A program made the translations under genes and the position numbers. Source: JAXMBX01 sp046349635 (lineage in GTDB: Bacteria; Planctomycetota; Planctomycetia; Planctomycetales; Planctomycetaceae). Taken from it: DNA of 54,531 bases. The notes beneath the pieces were generated by a model. The model did no database searches, had not been told where the DNA came from, and saw only the letters and a program-made list of their open reading frames with translations. Shown one piece after another: positions 26,301-35,289 of this stretch (positions are counted from its first letter, which is position 1; each line of letters opens with the position of its first letter). The stretch covers positions 1-54,531 of the forward strand of contig JAXMBX010000036.1 of NCBI GenBank assembly GCA_046349635.1, given 5' to 3'.

Positions 26301-27097
26301 TGAATCAACCCCCGGATCAACCGCTGTCCCAGCGGGGAAAAAGCATTCGCATTCTCCCGCGCCAAAAAAATCAGGTCGATATCCGAACTGTAATTCAGTT
26401 CCTCTCCCCCCAGCTTCCCCATCGCGAGGACGGCGAAGCCTTCCATCGGAATGCCCGTCCGTTTTGATCCCAACGTCAGGCACGACTGGACCAGACTGTC
26501 CGCCAGCAACGACAACTGAATCGTCACGGCCTTGAGATTGATCGTCGCGAAGCAGTCGCACGCCCCCAAACGCAGCAACTCCCAGCGCTGCATCTGCCGC
26601 AGCGCATCCAGTTGCTCCTCCTCGTCCTTCAGCCCCGCAACCGCTTCTTCCGCCTCTTCGAAGAACTGGGGGCGGCTTTTCAATTCCGCCAGCTTCCGGT
26701 GCTGCGCCACTTTTTTCAGGTAATCAGGATTGCTGATCAGAATCTCCGCGAGGAACTGGCTTCCCACGACGATCCGGATCAGGATTTCGATCGCCCGCGG
26801 ATGCCCCTGGAAATACTGAAACAGCTCCTGGCGGTTCGGGACGGCCTGCACGAACCGTTCAAAACTGATGAGGGCCGTGTCCGGAGTCGCCGCATCATTG
26901 AGGGCCGCCATCAGCGCCGGCAGACAGTCCGCGAGCAGCTTGCGCGTCTGCTCGTCTTCCGCGAGGCTGACCAACCGCTTGTAAGCCGCCTCCCAGTCCT
27001 GCAGTCCGACCTCCTGCAACCGCCGCCGGATCTGGTCCCGCGTCAATGCGTCATTGAGCACCAGTTCGTGGGCTCGGTCAAAGCGATACGCGGCCAT
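23391..27097 (-). CDS. glnE: Glutamine synthetase adenylyltransferase with inserted tandem ACT domains, one frameshift
   Basis: GlnE adds and removes AMP on glutamine synthetase and normally takes its signal from PII. Both nucleotidyltransferase halves are here. The first has AMGKLGGEELNYSSDIDLIF (about 225-244) and VDMRLRPWGNSGPL; the second has GKCGGRELGYASDIELMF (about 960-978) and VDLRLRPYGKAGPL. Between them, at about residues 500-775, sit two ACT-like domains: TIIAYDYLGELSLICGLMF, and LLRISAPDTIGFLYELSNAL with AYDILYVTDQHGRKI, which read like the GlnD ACT pair. Corrected length is about 1235 residues against about 950 for E. coli GlnE. The frame breaks near 26155, where one G (AAG|GCGCGG) seems lost; the span is 3n-1. 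The second half has D-x-E where D-x-D is usual. Confidence 0.9.
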
Positions 27098-27137
27098 GGC
27101 CGGACTTTCAATTCAACGCGGGTGACAGGGTCGGGAC

Positions 27138-28166
27138 TTATGCACTCTTCGACCCGCTCAGGCGTTCCCGCTCCGCCAGACGCAGGTCGTGCTCCGTCAT
27201 CATGCGGGCCAACTCTTCAAAGTTGACACGCGGCTCCCAATTCAGCAAGCGTCGTGCCTTGGAATTGTCCCCGAAGAGCTGCCCCACTTCGGTTGGACGC
27301 AAAAACCGCTTGTCGGTTTCGACGTACTCCCGCCAATCCATCCCCAAATGGCCAAATACCAGTTCCAGCAACTGCTGCAAGGTATGCTGTTGTCCGGTGG
27401 CGATCACATAATCGTCCGCCTGATCGCGCTGCAGCATGAGCCAGAGCGCCCGAACGTAATCCCCCGCAAAGCCCCAGTCCCGCCTCGCGTCCAGATTTCC
27501 CAGCTTCAGTTTATTCTGCAAACCGACTTTTATCCGGGCAGCCGCTTTTGTGATTTTCCGGGTGACAAACATCTCTCCCCGTCGCGGCGATTCGTGATTG
27601 AACAGGATCCCGTTGCACAGAAACATGCCGTACGATTCCCGGTAGTTCACCGCCTGCCAATAGGCATAGACGCGCGTGCAGGCATAGGGAGTGCAGGGAG
27701 CAAACGGGGTCTGCTCATTCTGCGGCCCCTGCGGCGTCCGGCCGAACATCTCGCTGGAGGTGGTCTGCACAAACCGGATCTGTTCCCCCGTTTCCCGCTC
27801 GTACGCCCGGATGGCCTCCATCAGCCGGAGCGTCCCCAGGATGTTGACCTCCGCGGTCAACTGCGGCACGTCAAACGACAACCGCACGTCACTCTGCCCC
27901 GCCATGTGGTAAATCTCGCGTGGTCGGACCCGGCGCAGCAGCGACACCATCTCCGTATCTTCGGACAAGTCCCCGTAGTGCATTTGCACCTGCCGCAGAT
28001 AGACCGGCTGAGGGGACACGGCCCCTGCCCCCGGCTCATAGCGGGATGCCGACCCCGAGCCGATCAGGCCATGGATCTCATACCCTTTCTCCTGCAGCAG
28101 TTCGGTCAGGTACGATCCATCCTGCCCCGTAATGCCGGTAATCAGTGCCACAGGCCCTGCGGCCAC
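27138..28166 (-). CDS. gmd: GDP-mannose 4,6-dehydratase
   Basis: Short-chain dehydrogenase/reductase enzyme that converts GDP-mannose to GDP-4-keto-6-deoxymannose, the precursor of fucose, rhamnose-type and related deoxy sugars. The NAD(P)-binding GITGQDGSYL opens the protein, followed by HYGDLSED, EIYHMAGQSDVRLSF, TTSSEMFG, NYRESYGMFLCNGILFNHES and RRDWGFAGDYV, all characteristic of GMD. One oddity: the catalytic YxxxK motif reads YACTR, with Arg for Lys. A GTG start at 28166 is preferred because AAGGAGG lies just upstream, giving 342 residues; an in-frame extension to 28301 lacks family similarity. It sits beside a Wzz-like gene and a glycosyltransferase. Confidence 0.9.
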   Translation of the reverse strand: MAAGPVALITGITGQDGSYLTELLQEKGYEIHGLIGSGSASRYEPGAGAVSPQPVYLRQVQMHYGDLSEDTEMVSLLRRVRPREIYHMAGQSDVRLSFDVPQLTAEVNILGTLRLMEAIRAYERETGEQIRFVQTTSSEMFGRTPQGPQNEQTPFAPCTPYACTRVYAYWQAVNYRESYGMFLCNGILFNHESPRRGEMFVTRKITKAAARIKVGLQNKLKLGNLDARRDWGFAGDYVRALWLMLQRDQADDYVIATGQQHTLQQLLELVFGHLGMDWREYVETDKRFLRPTEVGQLFGDNSKARRLLNWEPRVNFEELARMMTEHDLRLAERERLSGSKSA

Positions 28167-28356
28167 GCCATGTCCCTCCTTGAGTAACCCTGCGTCGCAA
28201 CGGAATACGGGAGAGTATACCGTCATTCCAGCGTGGCGCACATTCTCACGCTTTCCCCGCATTCCGAATTCAAATTTCGTAATGGAATTGAGTCTCTCCA
28301 ACGAACTTGTTCAAATCAGGTCTCTATCCTTCGTTCGCCCGGGATCTCTCTGCGTT

Positions 28357-30270
28357 ATGCCAGCCTCCAAACCCGCGCCGCTCCCTCCTGATCCCTCACC
28401 CGATCTCCCCGTGGTGACCGATCGCTGGCAGATCATTGCCTGGCTGGCCGCACTCGGCCTCGTGTTCTCCTTTGAAATCCCGCGCTGGCAGAATCTCCCT
28501 CCCGCATTACAGAATCCCATCGGCTGGCTGTTCGGCATGAATGTCGACACCACTCCCCAAACCCTCTTCCTCCTCGTCGCTCCTCTCTTCTGGCTCCTTC
28601 GGGTCGGCCTCGCCGGGCAGCGGGGAGATTTTCTCCAAAAATTCTGCAACACTCTCGCCCGAAATTCCCGGCCCCGTGACGGCAATCAGGCGCGACCGTC
28701 GCGCTGGACCTGGTGTGCGGCGTTCCTCTGTGTCGCCCTCTCCTGGGCCTGCAGTGCCCACGTCGGGCATCGCTATGGCAATCTCCCTCCCGCATATCAC
28801 GATGAATTCAGTTATCTATTCCAGGCTCGTAGTTATCTGCAGGGGCACCTCTCCTATCCGGTTCACGAAGCCGGTCCCGTTTTTGATCAGATGCACGTCC
28901 TGAATCATGGCCGCTTCGCCAGTCGATATTTTCCGGGGACTGGAGCCTGGCTGGCTCCCTTTGTCGCGCTCGGACATCCGTATCTGGCGCAATGGCTCGC
29001 CGGAGGACTCACCACACTCTTCCTCTTCTGGGTTGGGTGGGAACTGGGAGGAATGACTCTCGCCGTTTCCGTGGGACTCCTCACCGCCTTCTGTCCCGGG
29101 TTTGCAATCTTCAGCAATCTGCTTCTGGCTCATCATCCCACCCTTGTCGGACTGAGCCTGTTTCTCCTCGGATACATCCGCACCTTCCGAACGAAATGCT
29201 CCTGGGACTATTTCATCGCGGGGTTGGGACTGGCTTTCGCCATGCTCTGCCGCCCCATGACGGCCGCTGGTTTTGCGTTCCCATTCGGGATTCACTTTGT
29301 GTGGCAACTGGTGCGTTCGTCGCGCACATCGTCGCGAACCGCACTCGTTGACCTGTTCGCGATGGGATCACCACTGCTGCTGGGGGGGATCCTGATGCTG
29401 TACTGCAATTCGCAAATCACGGGCTCGCCGCTTCGTTCCCCGTACCAGGTTTATACCGACTACTACACGCCGCGCCACGTTTTCGGCTTTAACAACGTCG
29501 TGCAAGGGGAGCTGAAACTTGCCGGGCGGGAACTCCCCCTCATCACCCGACGCTATGACACCTGGGCCGAAAACCTCACTCCCAGATTGGCAGGCTGGAA
29601 TGTCTGGATCCGGACGATCACGAGCTGGCAATGGACTCTCGGGATCGTTCCACTCCTGATGGTCTGCGTGATGCTCCTTTCTTTCCGTGGCCCACAAACG
29701 CTCATCTGGGGACTTCTCTTCGCTTCGATTGTCTCCTTGCACACCGCGCACATTCCCTACTGGTTCGACGGGATCATGCACTGGCATTATGTCTTCGAAT
29801 CCGCCCTCGCCTGGCTTCTCCTGACGGCAGGCTGTTCCTGTGCGCTGGTGAGATCCTGGGCACTGGAGCGCCGCCCCTGGATGCCTCTGTGGTGGGGCGG
29901 TTTTCTGGCGACGATGACGATCATCAGCTACTTCCCGCTGCATCAGTTCTGGGAAAGCCGCGTTGACCAGGCCATCGGTGAGATTCTCTTCGCCAAGCAG
30001 AAGTACGCCGACTTCCGCCGGGAGGTGGAGCGGCACGTGCAGACGCGTCCCGCCCTGGTCCTTATCGAACATGACCCCGATGACCGCAGCCTGGACTACG
30101 TCGATAATTCCCCCGATTTAAAGGGAGAAATTCTGCTGGGCCGGTTCGATCCCCAGACCACCAACTGGGGATCTCTCCAGAAACTGTTCCCTGACCGTGC
30201 GATTTACCTCTACAGAGTCAAGACGCAGAGTTGGGAAGCCATTAACAGTCCGCGGGGGAAACGGAACTAA
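28357..30270 (+). CDS. GT-C (PMT/ArnT-like) membrane glycosyltransferase
   Basis: Integral membrane protein of about 637 residues with roughly ten to twelve hydrophobic helices. Near the end of the first third lies the GT-C signature loop YHDEFSYLFQARSYLQGHL, where the Asp-Glu pair is the catalytic motif of lipid-phosphosugar-dependent transferases, followed by HVLNHGRFASRYFPGTGAWL and alternating helices. The last 130 residues form a soluble domain. It probably moves a sugar from a lipid carrier onto a glycan, lipid or protein on the outer face. The start is uncertain: ATG at 28357 is used, ATG at 28282 is possible, and the open frame extends to 28132 over the divergent gmd start. Its 3' end overlaps the convergent MFS gene. 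Confidence 0.75.
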   Translation: MPASKPAPLPPDPSPDLPVVTDRWQIIAWLAALGLVFSFEIPRWQNLPPALQNPIGWLFGMNVDTTPQTLFLLVAPLFWLLRVGLAGQRGDFLQKFCNTLARNSRPRDGNQARPSRWTWCAAFLCVALSWACSAHVGHRYGNLPPAYHDEFSYLFQARSYLQGHLSYPVHEAGPVFDQMHVLNHGRFASRYFPGTGAWLAPFVALGHPYLAQWLAGGLTTLFLFWVGWELGGMTLAVSVGLLTAFCPGFAIFSNLLLAHHPTLVGLSLFLLGYIRTFRTKCSWDYFIAGLGLAFAMLCRPMTAAGFAFPFGIHFVWQLVRSSRTSSRTALVDLFAMGSPLLLGGILMLYCNSQITGSPLRSPYQVYTDYYTPRHVFGFNNVVQGELKLAGRELPLITRRYDTWAENLTPRLAGWNVWIRTITSWQWTLGIVPLLMVCVMLLSFRGPQTLIWGLLFASIVSLHTAHIPYWFDGIMHWHYVFESALAWLLLTAGCSCALVRSWALERRPWMPLWWGGFLATMTIISYFPLHQFWESRVDQAIGEILFAKQKYADFRREVERHVQTRPALVLIEHDPDDRSLDYVDNSPDLKGEILLGRFDPQTTNWGSLQKLFPDRAIYLYRVKTQSWEAINSPRGKRN

Positions 30271-31587
30271 CTGGATTCTCCTGCAGCGGTTCCCTGGGAA
30301 TTCGCCACAGCCAGATGAGACTACAGAGCCTTCCTGCCAGAGAAACACCGAACAGCAGTCTGTAAGGGAATTCCGCGCTTCAATGCCGAACCACACTTGC
30401 CCTTTCAACCGGGTGAGCAGAAATCCACCGATCAGCCCCGCGATCCCGGCCAGCATTCCCGCCCCGCGCTCGGCCACCGAAATCTGCATCGTGTTATCGC
30501 CAGACGGCGCATGCTTGAGTGTCAGCAGGGGACCTGCCACATTCACGCATCCCCATCCGCCCCACAACGCATAGGCACCCCACAACCACCACCATTCTTG
30601 AGAATCCGCCACGATCCAGAACAGCAGGGCGCTGGAAACCGTCACCACTCCCAGCGACATCACCGGACGAATGCCCCACTGTTCCACGGTCCGTCCCGAC
30701 CAGCGATTGACTGGAATCTGCAACAGACGCATCCCCGCCTCCATCAGTGCAAAAGTTCCCAATCCGATCTTCAGCACCTGATAGCGGTACTCGAAGAAGG
30801 CGAGTTGCGTCACCCCGCTCCAGAAGGCGTGCCACCACTGAAACAGGATCACGCGGCGATAGACAGGATCGAGGAACGTGGCACTCAACTTTTTCCGCGA
30901 AGAAACCAACGCCACCGCAGGGGCTGCCGGAACGTGCGGAACCTTGAGCATTGGCAGGATCGACGCCAGCATGAAGACCTGCCCCACGCAAAAGCAGGTG
31001 ACATATCCCCAGAACAATACCCCGCTGGAGAACTCACCCCGCGCCACGCCCCCCTTCCAATAGTCCCGCAAGTATCCTGCTCCCGCGGGCACGACCAACA
31101 TCACCACCAGCCCTGCGATATTCCGCACGGCCAGCAGGCGTCCCCATTTTTGGCGCTCCGAAACATCCGACATCCACGACAGCCACGCCACCTGGGACAT
31201 GGCCTGGAACAGGCTGGAAACCGCCAGACTCCCGACCAGACATCCAACGAGCATCGCTAGCGGTTGCTGTTCTCGAACTCCCCACAGGCTGGCCGGAATA
31301 CCGATCGCTGCCACTCGAGCCAGAATCGAGCACCAGACCCATGTTCGTTTCCGGTCCCCCAACCTGAGGGCCAGGGCGCGCGTCGCCACGGCGAAGGTCC
31401 CCGCCAGTTCGGGGGTCGCGAGGAAAAAGGCCATCCCCACCCCCCCCCCCCCTTCTTCCGCGGCGAAGTAAGTCAGGAAGCCGCCCGACGTGAACACATA
31501 CCCAGCCGTCCATAGCAGAGTCGAAACGACCACCCGCAGACGGAGTTCTCGCTCCGAAAAATGCTCATTGGAGAGGTCACTTCTCAC
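30242..31587 (-). CDS. MFS transporter, one frameshift near the C-terminus
   Basis: About 448 residues with around twelve hydrophobic segments and an MFS-like 6+6 layout; helices include VVSTLLWTAGYVFTSGGFLT, MLVGCLVGSLAVSSLF and GMLAGIAGLIGGFLLTRL. The A-loop area RLGDRKRTWVW is basic, as usual for MFS proteins. The final helix (LLFGVSLAGRLCSLIWLW) is in another frame: the open frame continues past 30375 into non-membrane sequence, whereas shifting one base gives this helix and a stop at 30242. The span is 3n-1. Near the N-terminus a run of 13 G (coding strand) encodes Gly residues in EEGGGGVGMAFFL. Substrate unknown; no sugar or drug motif is evident. Confidence 0.78.
31440..31452. repeat. 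Homopolymeric C13 tract inside the MFS gene
   Basis: Thirteen consecutive C on the plus strand (poly-G on the coding strand) fall near codons 45-50 of the MFS transporter. Such tracts are prone to slippage in vivo and to miscounting in sequencing, so the true length and the local frame are uncertain. As written, the frame stays open. Confidence 0.9.
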
Positions 31588-32035
31588 GGCCTGCCCGTTT
31601 CTTTATAGGCTTGAGGTCCGCCGATTCCTCCGCCCGTCAATTCATCTGACTCTGTGGCGTGCAAAACTGCGGCATGCAAAACCGGCACTCCCACGAAATC
31701 CGGCACATCACACACAAATTCACATGCCGACCGCACAAGTCCCCTTGAAAACCCTGCCCTTACGGCTGACAATAAAATAGCCGTTCTAGGCAAACAGGCG
31801 GAAGTTGCGTTTTCGGACACGGGTCCGATTCTAACTCCTGCAACGGCTTTATCGACCGTCGTTCCACGAAACCCGATTCCCAACTGGCCAGTCCGCCCGC
31901 AAGAGTTCACAAACGCCCCAGACACAACCTCTTCCGACTCGCAATTTCCCGGGTCGCCTAGAATTAGTTTTGAACGCATCTGCCGCACATCCCGGTTCCA
32001 CCCACTGTTGAAACTGCCTCAGGAGTTCGCCTGGT
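31588..32035. other. Intergenic region, divergent promoters expected
   Basis: About 450 bases between the leftward MFS gene and the rightward repeat-protein gene. The short open frames here lack coding character and ribosome-binding sites. A near-repeat GTGCAAAACTGCGGCATGCAAAACCG occurs around 31660-31685, with GCAAAAC twice. Otherwise nothing was recognised. Confidence 0.45.
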
Positions 32036-34060
32036 ATGGTCAAGAAGTACCTTTCGCTGGAAGAAGCTGCCCGCCTCCTCAAAATCGATCCGATGGAACT
32101 CCAGCGGATGCGTGAGCGGGGCGAAATCCGGGCCTTCGCCGACCGCGGCAACTGGAAATTCCGAGAGGACGAAGTCGAGGAATTGCTTCGTGCACGTCAG
32201 GCCGATTCTTCTCCGGAAGTCCCCATTCAACACGGCGATGACCTCGACGAAAGCATCTTCTTCGAAGACGACACCGACAGCGACGTCAAGATGACCGACG
32301 GCAAGGCCTCCTCGCTTTCCGACAGCGGATCGGACAGCGACGTCCGCCTCGTCTTCGACGAAAGCCTCGATGGTCCCGGCAGCAGTTCCGAAATCAAGAT
32401 TCCGCAACTGGGCGATTCCGACAGCGATGTGCGCCTCGGAACCCCCGGCAAGAAGAAAGCGGCCGACAGCGAAGAAGGAATCGATCTCGACTTCGGATCC
32501 GACAGCAATATCCGTCTCGACGCTACCGATGCCCTCGAAAAGAAATATCCGTCCGAATCTGAAGAAGAGATCAAGATCGACTTCGGCTCGGACAGTGAAA
32601 TCCGCCTCACAACGGACGACAGCTCCAGCGACAGCGACGTGAAGCTCGTCCCCACCCCGTCGCAGAAACCGGACTCCGACAGTGATGTCAAACTGGCTGA
32701 CCCCAACAAGAAGGGGCCGGATTCCGACAGCGACGTCAAGCTCATCGATCCCAATAAGCCCAAGAAGGCTTCCGATTCCGACAGTGACGTCAAACTGACC
32801 GACCCGGTCGTCGACCAGTTCCAGCATTCCGACAGCGACGTGAAGCTCGTTACGGAAGCGGTGGATCTGTTTGAAGAGGATTCCGACAGCGACGTCAAGC
32901 TGACTGGCTCGATGGCCGATTTTGAAGTTCCCAAGCTGGGAACTCCCGCCGTCACTCCGCCGGCTGCCCCGGAAGAAGAGGAAGAACTTGAAGTCGAACT
33001 GCGCGGGCTCGACAAAGGCTCCGACAGCGACGTCAAGCTCTTCAAAGGAGACGAAGACGAATACAACCTGCTCGACGTGGATGCCGCCCCCACGTGGGCG
33101 AATGAAAATCAGCCTGCCGTCCCACAAGGGGCGGAGCCCGTTGCCGGCAAGCTCCCCGGGGACGACGAGGAAGAAGTGTCCCTCGAAGTCGACGACAGCG
33201 GCATCAAGCTCTCGCAACCCGCCGACAGCGGCATCGCCCTGGAGGCCGATGAAGTGGACGAAGACAGCGGCATCGCTCTCGACTTCGGCGACAGCGGCAT
33301 CACACTCGCCAAGGATGAGGACAGCGGCATCGCTCTCGACCTGGGCGCCGATAGCGGCATCGCTTTGGATTCTCCCGCCGACAGCGGCATTGCCCTGGAA
33401 GACATCAGCGACAGCGGCATCCCCCTCGATGCCCCTCCCAAGAAAGGCCCTGGCGTCTCCCAGGAACGGACTCAACCTTTGATGAACGCTTACCAGGGAA
33501 CTGGTGCCGAATCCCCTGAGGGAACCAACATGGAAGTTCCCCTCGGCGCGGACGATGCCGAGGAATACGCGTTCTCTTCCGACTTGGAAGATACCGCCGA
33601 GAACGTCACCATGTTCGAGGAATCCGACCTTCCCGTCCCGACCAGGAAGGGGGGCAAGGGGTCGATGGAAACCTCCAGCGAAATCGACGTCTCCCTGTAC
33701 GAAGTCGGCACCGAGGACCTGCCCCCGGACGACGATTATGCCATGGAACTGCAGGGGGAACACGAGGCCTTCGCCGACAGCGCCGCGTCTGAAGACGTCT
33801 TCGGTGCCGCGGACGAGGACTTCCAGGAAGGGATGCAATCCGGCCAAAGCGCCGCCGATTTCTCCATGCCCGTCATCCGTAAGCCCGCGGCTGAAGTCGA
33901 ATGGGGAACGGGTGTTTTCGTCGGTCTGGCACTCTCCAGCGTAGTCATGGTGCTCACCGGCTGGGTCGTCTTTGACCTCGTCCGCACCATGTGGGTCGCC
34001 GATGATCCCACCGTTCCGACGGGAATGCTGCTGCAGTCCCTCAAGGGAATATTCGGCTAG
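32036..34060 (+). CDS. Excisionase-type HTH protein with SDSDVKL and DSGIAL repeats and C-terminal membrane helix
   Basis: 674 residues in four parts. Residues 1-55 form a MerR/excisionase helix-turn-helix (YLSLEEAARLLKIDPMELQR, ending GNWKFREDEVEELL). Residues 80-335 hold twelve SDSDVKL-like units with one looser SSEIKI unit, spaced irregularly. Residues 385-465 hold eight DSGIAL-like units. Both repeat regions are rich in Asp, Ser and Glu and should be extended or calcium-binding. Near 622-650 lies one membrane helix (VFVGLALSSVVMVLTGWVVF) with about 20 residues after it. The layout suggests a DNA- or protein-binding head tethered to the membrane by a long acidic, phosphorylatable linker. 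I recognise no named family beyond the HTH. CAGGAG lies 11 bases before the ATG. Confidence 0.85.
   Translation: MVKKYLSLEEAARLLKIDPMELQRMRERGEIRAFADRGNWKFREDEVEELLRARQADSSPEVPIQHGDDLDESIFFEDDTDSDVKMTDGKASSLSDSGSDSDVRLVFDESLDGPGSSSEIKIPQLGDSDSDVRLGTPGKKKAADSEEGIDLDFGSDSNIRLDATDALEKKYPSESEEEIKIDFGSDSEIRLTTDDSSSDSDVKLVPTPSQKPDSDSDVKLADPNKKGPDSDSDVKLIDPNKPKKASDSDSDVKLTDPVVDQFQHSDSDVKLVTEAVDLFEEDSDSDVKLTGSMADFEVPKLGTPAVTPPAAPEEEEELEVELRGLDKGSDSDVKLFKGDEDEYNLLDVDAAPTWANENQPAVPQGAEPVAGKLPGDDEEEVSLEVDDSGIKLSQPADSGIALEADEVDEDSGIALDFGDSGITLAKDEDSGIALDLGADSGIALDSPADSGIALEDISDSGIPLDAPPKKGPGVSQERTQPLMNAYQGTGAESPEGTNMEVPLGADDAEEYAFSSDLEDTAENVTMFEESDLPVPTRKGGKGSMETSSEIDVSLYEVGTEDLPPDDDYAMELQGEHEAFADSAASEDVFGAADEDFQEGMQSGQSAADFSMPVIRKPAAEVEWGTGVFVGLALSSVVMVLTGWVVFDLVRTMWVADDPTVPTGMLLQSLKGIFG
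32270..33050 (+). repeat. Coding repeats, SDSDVKL type
   Basis: The element GACAGCGACGTCAAGCT and close variants recur about twelve times, each encoding an SDSDVKL-like heptad (TDSDVKM, SDSDVRL, SDSNIRL, SDSEIRL and seven or more SDSDVK copies). The units are separated by 6 to 40 variable residues and are not strictly tandem, and codon use differs among copies. This suggests selection on the peptide and not recent slippage. Confidence 0.9.
33185..33425 (+). repeat. Coding repeats, DSGIAL type
   Basis: GACAGCGGCATC, with one GATAGCGGCATC and one GACAGCGGCATT variant, recurs eight times in about 240 bases and encodes DSGIxL units separated by short acidic spacers. Nucleotide identity among copies is higher than in the SDSDVKL region, so this block may be the younger expansion. 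Confidence 0.9.
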
Positions 34061-34464
34061 GCAAGATTCGCCGCTGTTGCTATAAAGCCCCCCTCTCAAC
34101 GCGGGAATTCCGGTTTTTCTCGGGAATTTTCTCAAGATTCAACTGATTTCCCACGACACTTTCGGCCTCGTTTTTGAAACCGGTCCTCTCCGGATAGTGT
34201 TCCAGATCGAAGCCGCAAGCACACGCTTCTCTCTCAAAAATCCAATCTGATCCCTGACAGTGACTGACGGACTCTGTTCGCGCGGAGTTGGCGCGTTGTT
34301 TTCACAACGCCGCGCTCTTCTCCCGCAAGCAGTCTCGCCGCGCGGTCATTGTTCCACCCAGCACGTTTCACGTTTCTCTGGAGCGTCCGTCGCGGCGACA
34401 TTTCGCCAATCCCGGCGACTGACGCGTCATAAAAGCGTTACACGCTCGAAAAAGGAGTCGAGTC
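34061..34464. other. Intergenic region before the OmpA-like gene
   Basis: About 400 bases. A weak GC-rich dyad followed by T residues around 34100-34130 could end the repeat-protein transcript. Open frames across 34260-34691 have poor coding character and are antisense to or shifted from the OmpA-like gene. The Shine-Dalgarno for that gene (AAAGGAG) is at its right end. Confidence 0.45.
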
Positions 34465-35262
34465 ATGCCTTCATCCGCACGGCTGTGGATGGCCTGTATC
34501 GTAGGCTGTCTGGTTTGCGCCCAGGTCGGTTGCAGCGGGTTCCCCCGACGCAAGCAAATGCGCGCCGCCCAGTATCGCAGCTGGCAACTCTGGCATCAGA
34601 ACCAGTCCCTGATGCAGGAACAGGCCGGTCTGCAAGGTCAGCTCTCCACGCTGCAGGCTTCCAACGATTCCATGCAGAAACGCCTGGATAACCTGCAGGC
34701 GGAGCGGAGTGAACTCCACAACCGTTACCTGGGCCTGATCAACAGGACCAAGACCGACGGCAACCCTCTCTCCGACAAGCACACCCGCGATCTGGAGGAA
34801 CTCAAGAAGCGGTTCCCGGGATTTGAATTCGATCCGCATACCGGCGTGAGCAAGTTCGGCTCGGACGTTCTGTTCGATTCCGGCAGCGCGGAAATCAAGC
34901 CCGGCGCCCTCCCGATTCTGCAGGAATTCGCCAAGATCCTCTGCGATGGGGACGCCCAGCGTTTGAACATCCTCGTCGTGGGTCATACCGACGACAAGCC
35001 GATCGTGAAGGCGAACACCAAGCGAGAACACCACGATAACTGGGAACTCTCCACTCACCGCTCGTTGTCCGTCCGCCGGGCTTTGCATAAGTCCGGAATC
35101 CAGGACAACCGCATGGGTGTCGCTGGTTACGGTGAATATCAGCCCCTCACGCCCAACACTGACGAAAATGCCCGCAAACTCAACCGCCGGGTTGAAATCT
35201 TCGTGCTGGCACCAAATGCCTCAGTGGCCGGGTGGGATAACCCCAATACGACCACCCAGTGA
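34465..35262 (+). CDS. OmpA/Pal-like outer membrane lipoprotein
   Basis: 265 residues. The signal peptide ends at a Cys in AQVGCSGF, an imperfect lipobox. A coiled coil follows (about 40-95: QSLMQEQAGLQGQLSTLQAS). The C-terminal OmpA domain (about 130-255) has DVLFDSGSAEIKPGA, LNILVVGHTDDKPI, LSVRRALHKSGI and a final NRRVEIFVL, including the Asp and Arg that hold diaminopimelate. It should tie the outer membrane to peptidoglycan, which supports a cell wall in this organism. AAGGAG sits before the ATG. It probably forms its own unit. Confidence 0.92.
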   Translation: MPSSARLWMACIVGCLVCAQVGCSGFPRRKQMRAAQYRSWQLWHQNQSLMQEQAGLQGQLSTLQASNDSMQKRLDNLQAERSELHNRYLGLINRTKTDGNPLSDKHTRDLEELKKRFPGFEFDPHTGVSKFGSDVLFDSGSAEIKPGALPILQEFAKILCDGDAQRLNILVVGHTDDKPIVKANTKREHHDNWELSTHRSLSVRRALHKSGIQDNRMGVAGYGEYQPLTPNTDENARKLNRRVEIFVLAPNASVAGWDNPNTTTQ

Positions 35263-35289
35263 TCGCAGACTGCGTTCCCCTGACGACGA

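Noticed and set aside
26147..26561. The first 135 codons of the long minus-strand frame that begins at 26561, as a separate protein start
   Set aside because: This part reads against the GlnE N-terminal frame and has no coding look. GlnE similarity in the frame begins only at about 26155, where the two frames meet through a one-base deletion.
30118..30375. The C-terminal extension of the MFS reading frame to 30118
   Set aside because: It loses membrane character and would overlap the convergent glycosyltransferase by 150 bases. One frame over, a typical last helix and a stop at 30242 are found.
31650..31700. A possible sigma54 promoter near TGGCGTGCAAAACTGC
   Set aside because: The spacing between the GG and GC elements is off by one from the -24/-12 rule and the match is weak.
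31964..34135. A 723-codon open frame on the minus strand opposite the repeat protein
   Set aside because: It is a by-product of the GAC-AGC-GAC-GTC codon pattern of the plus-strand repeats. The plus frame has a ribosome-binding site, an HTH domain and a membrane helix; the antisense product has none of these.
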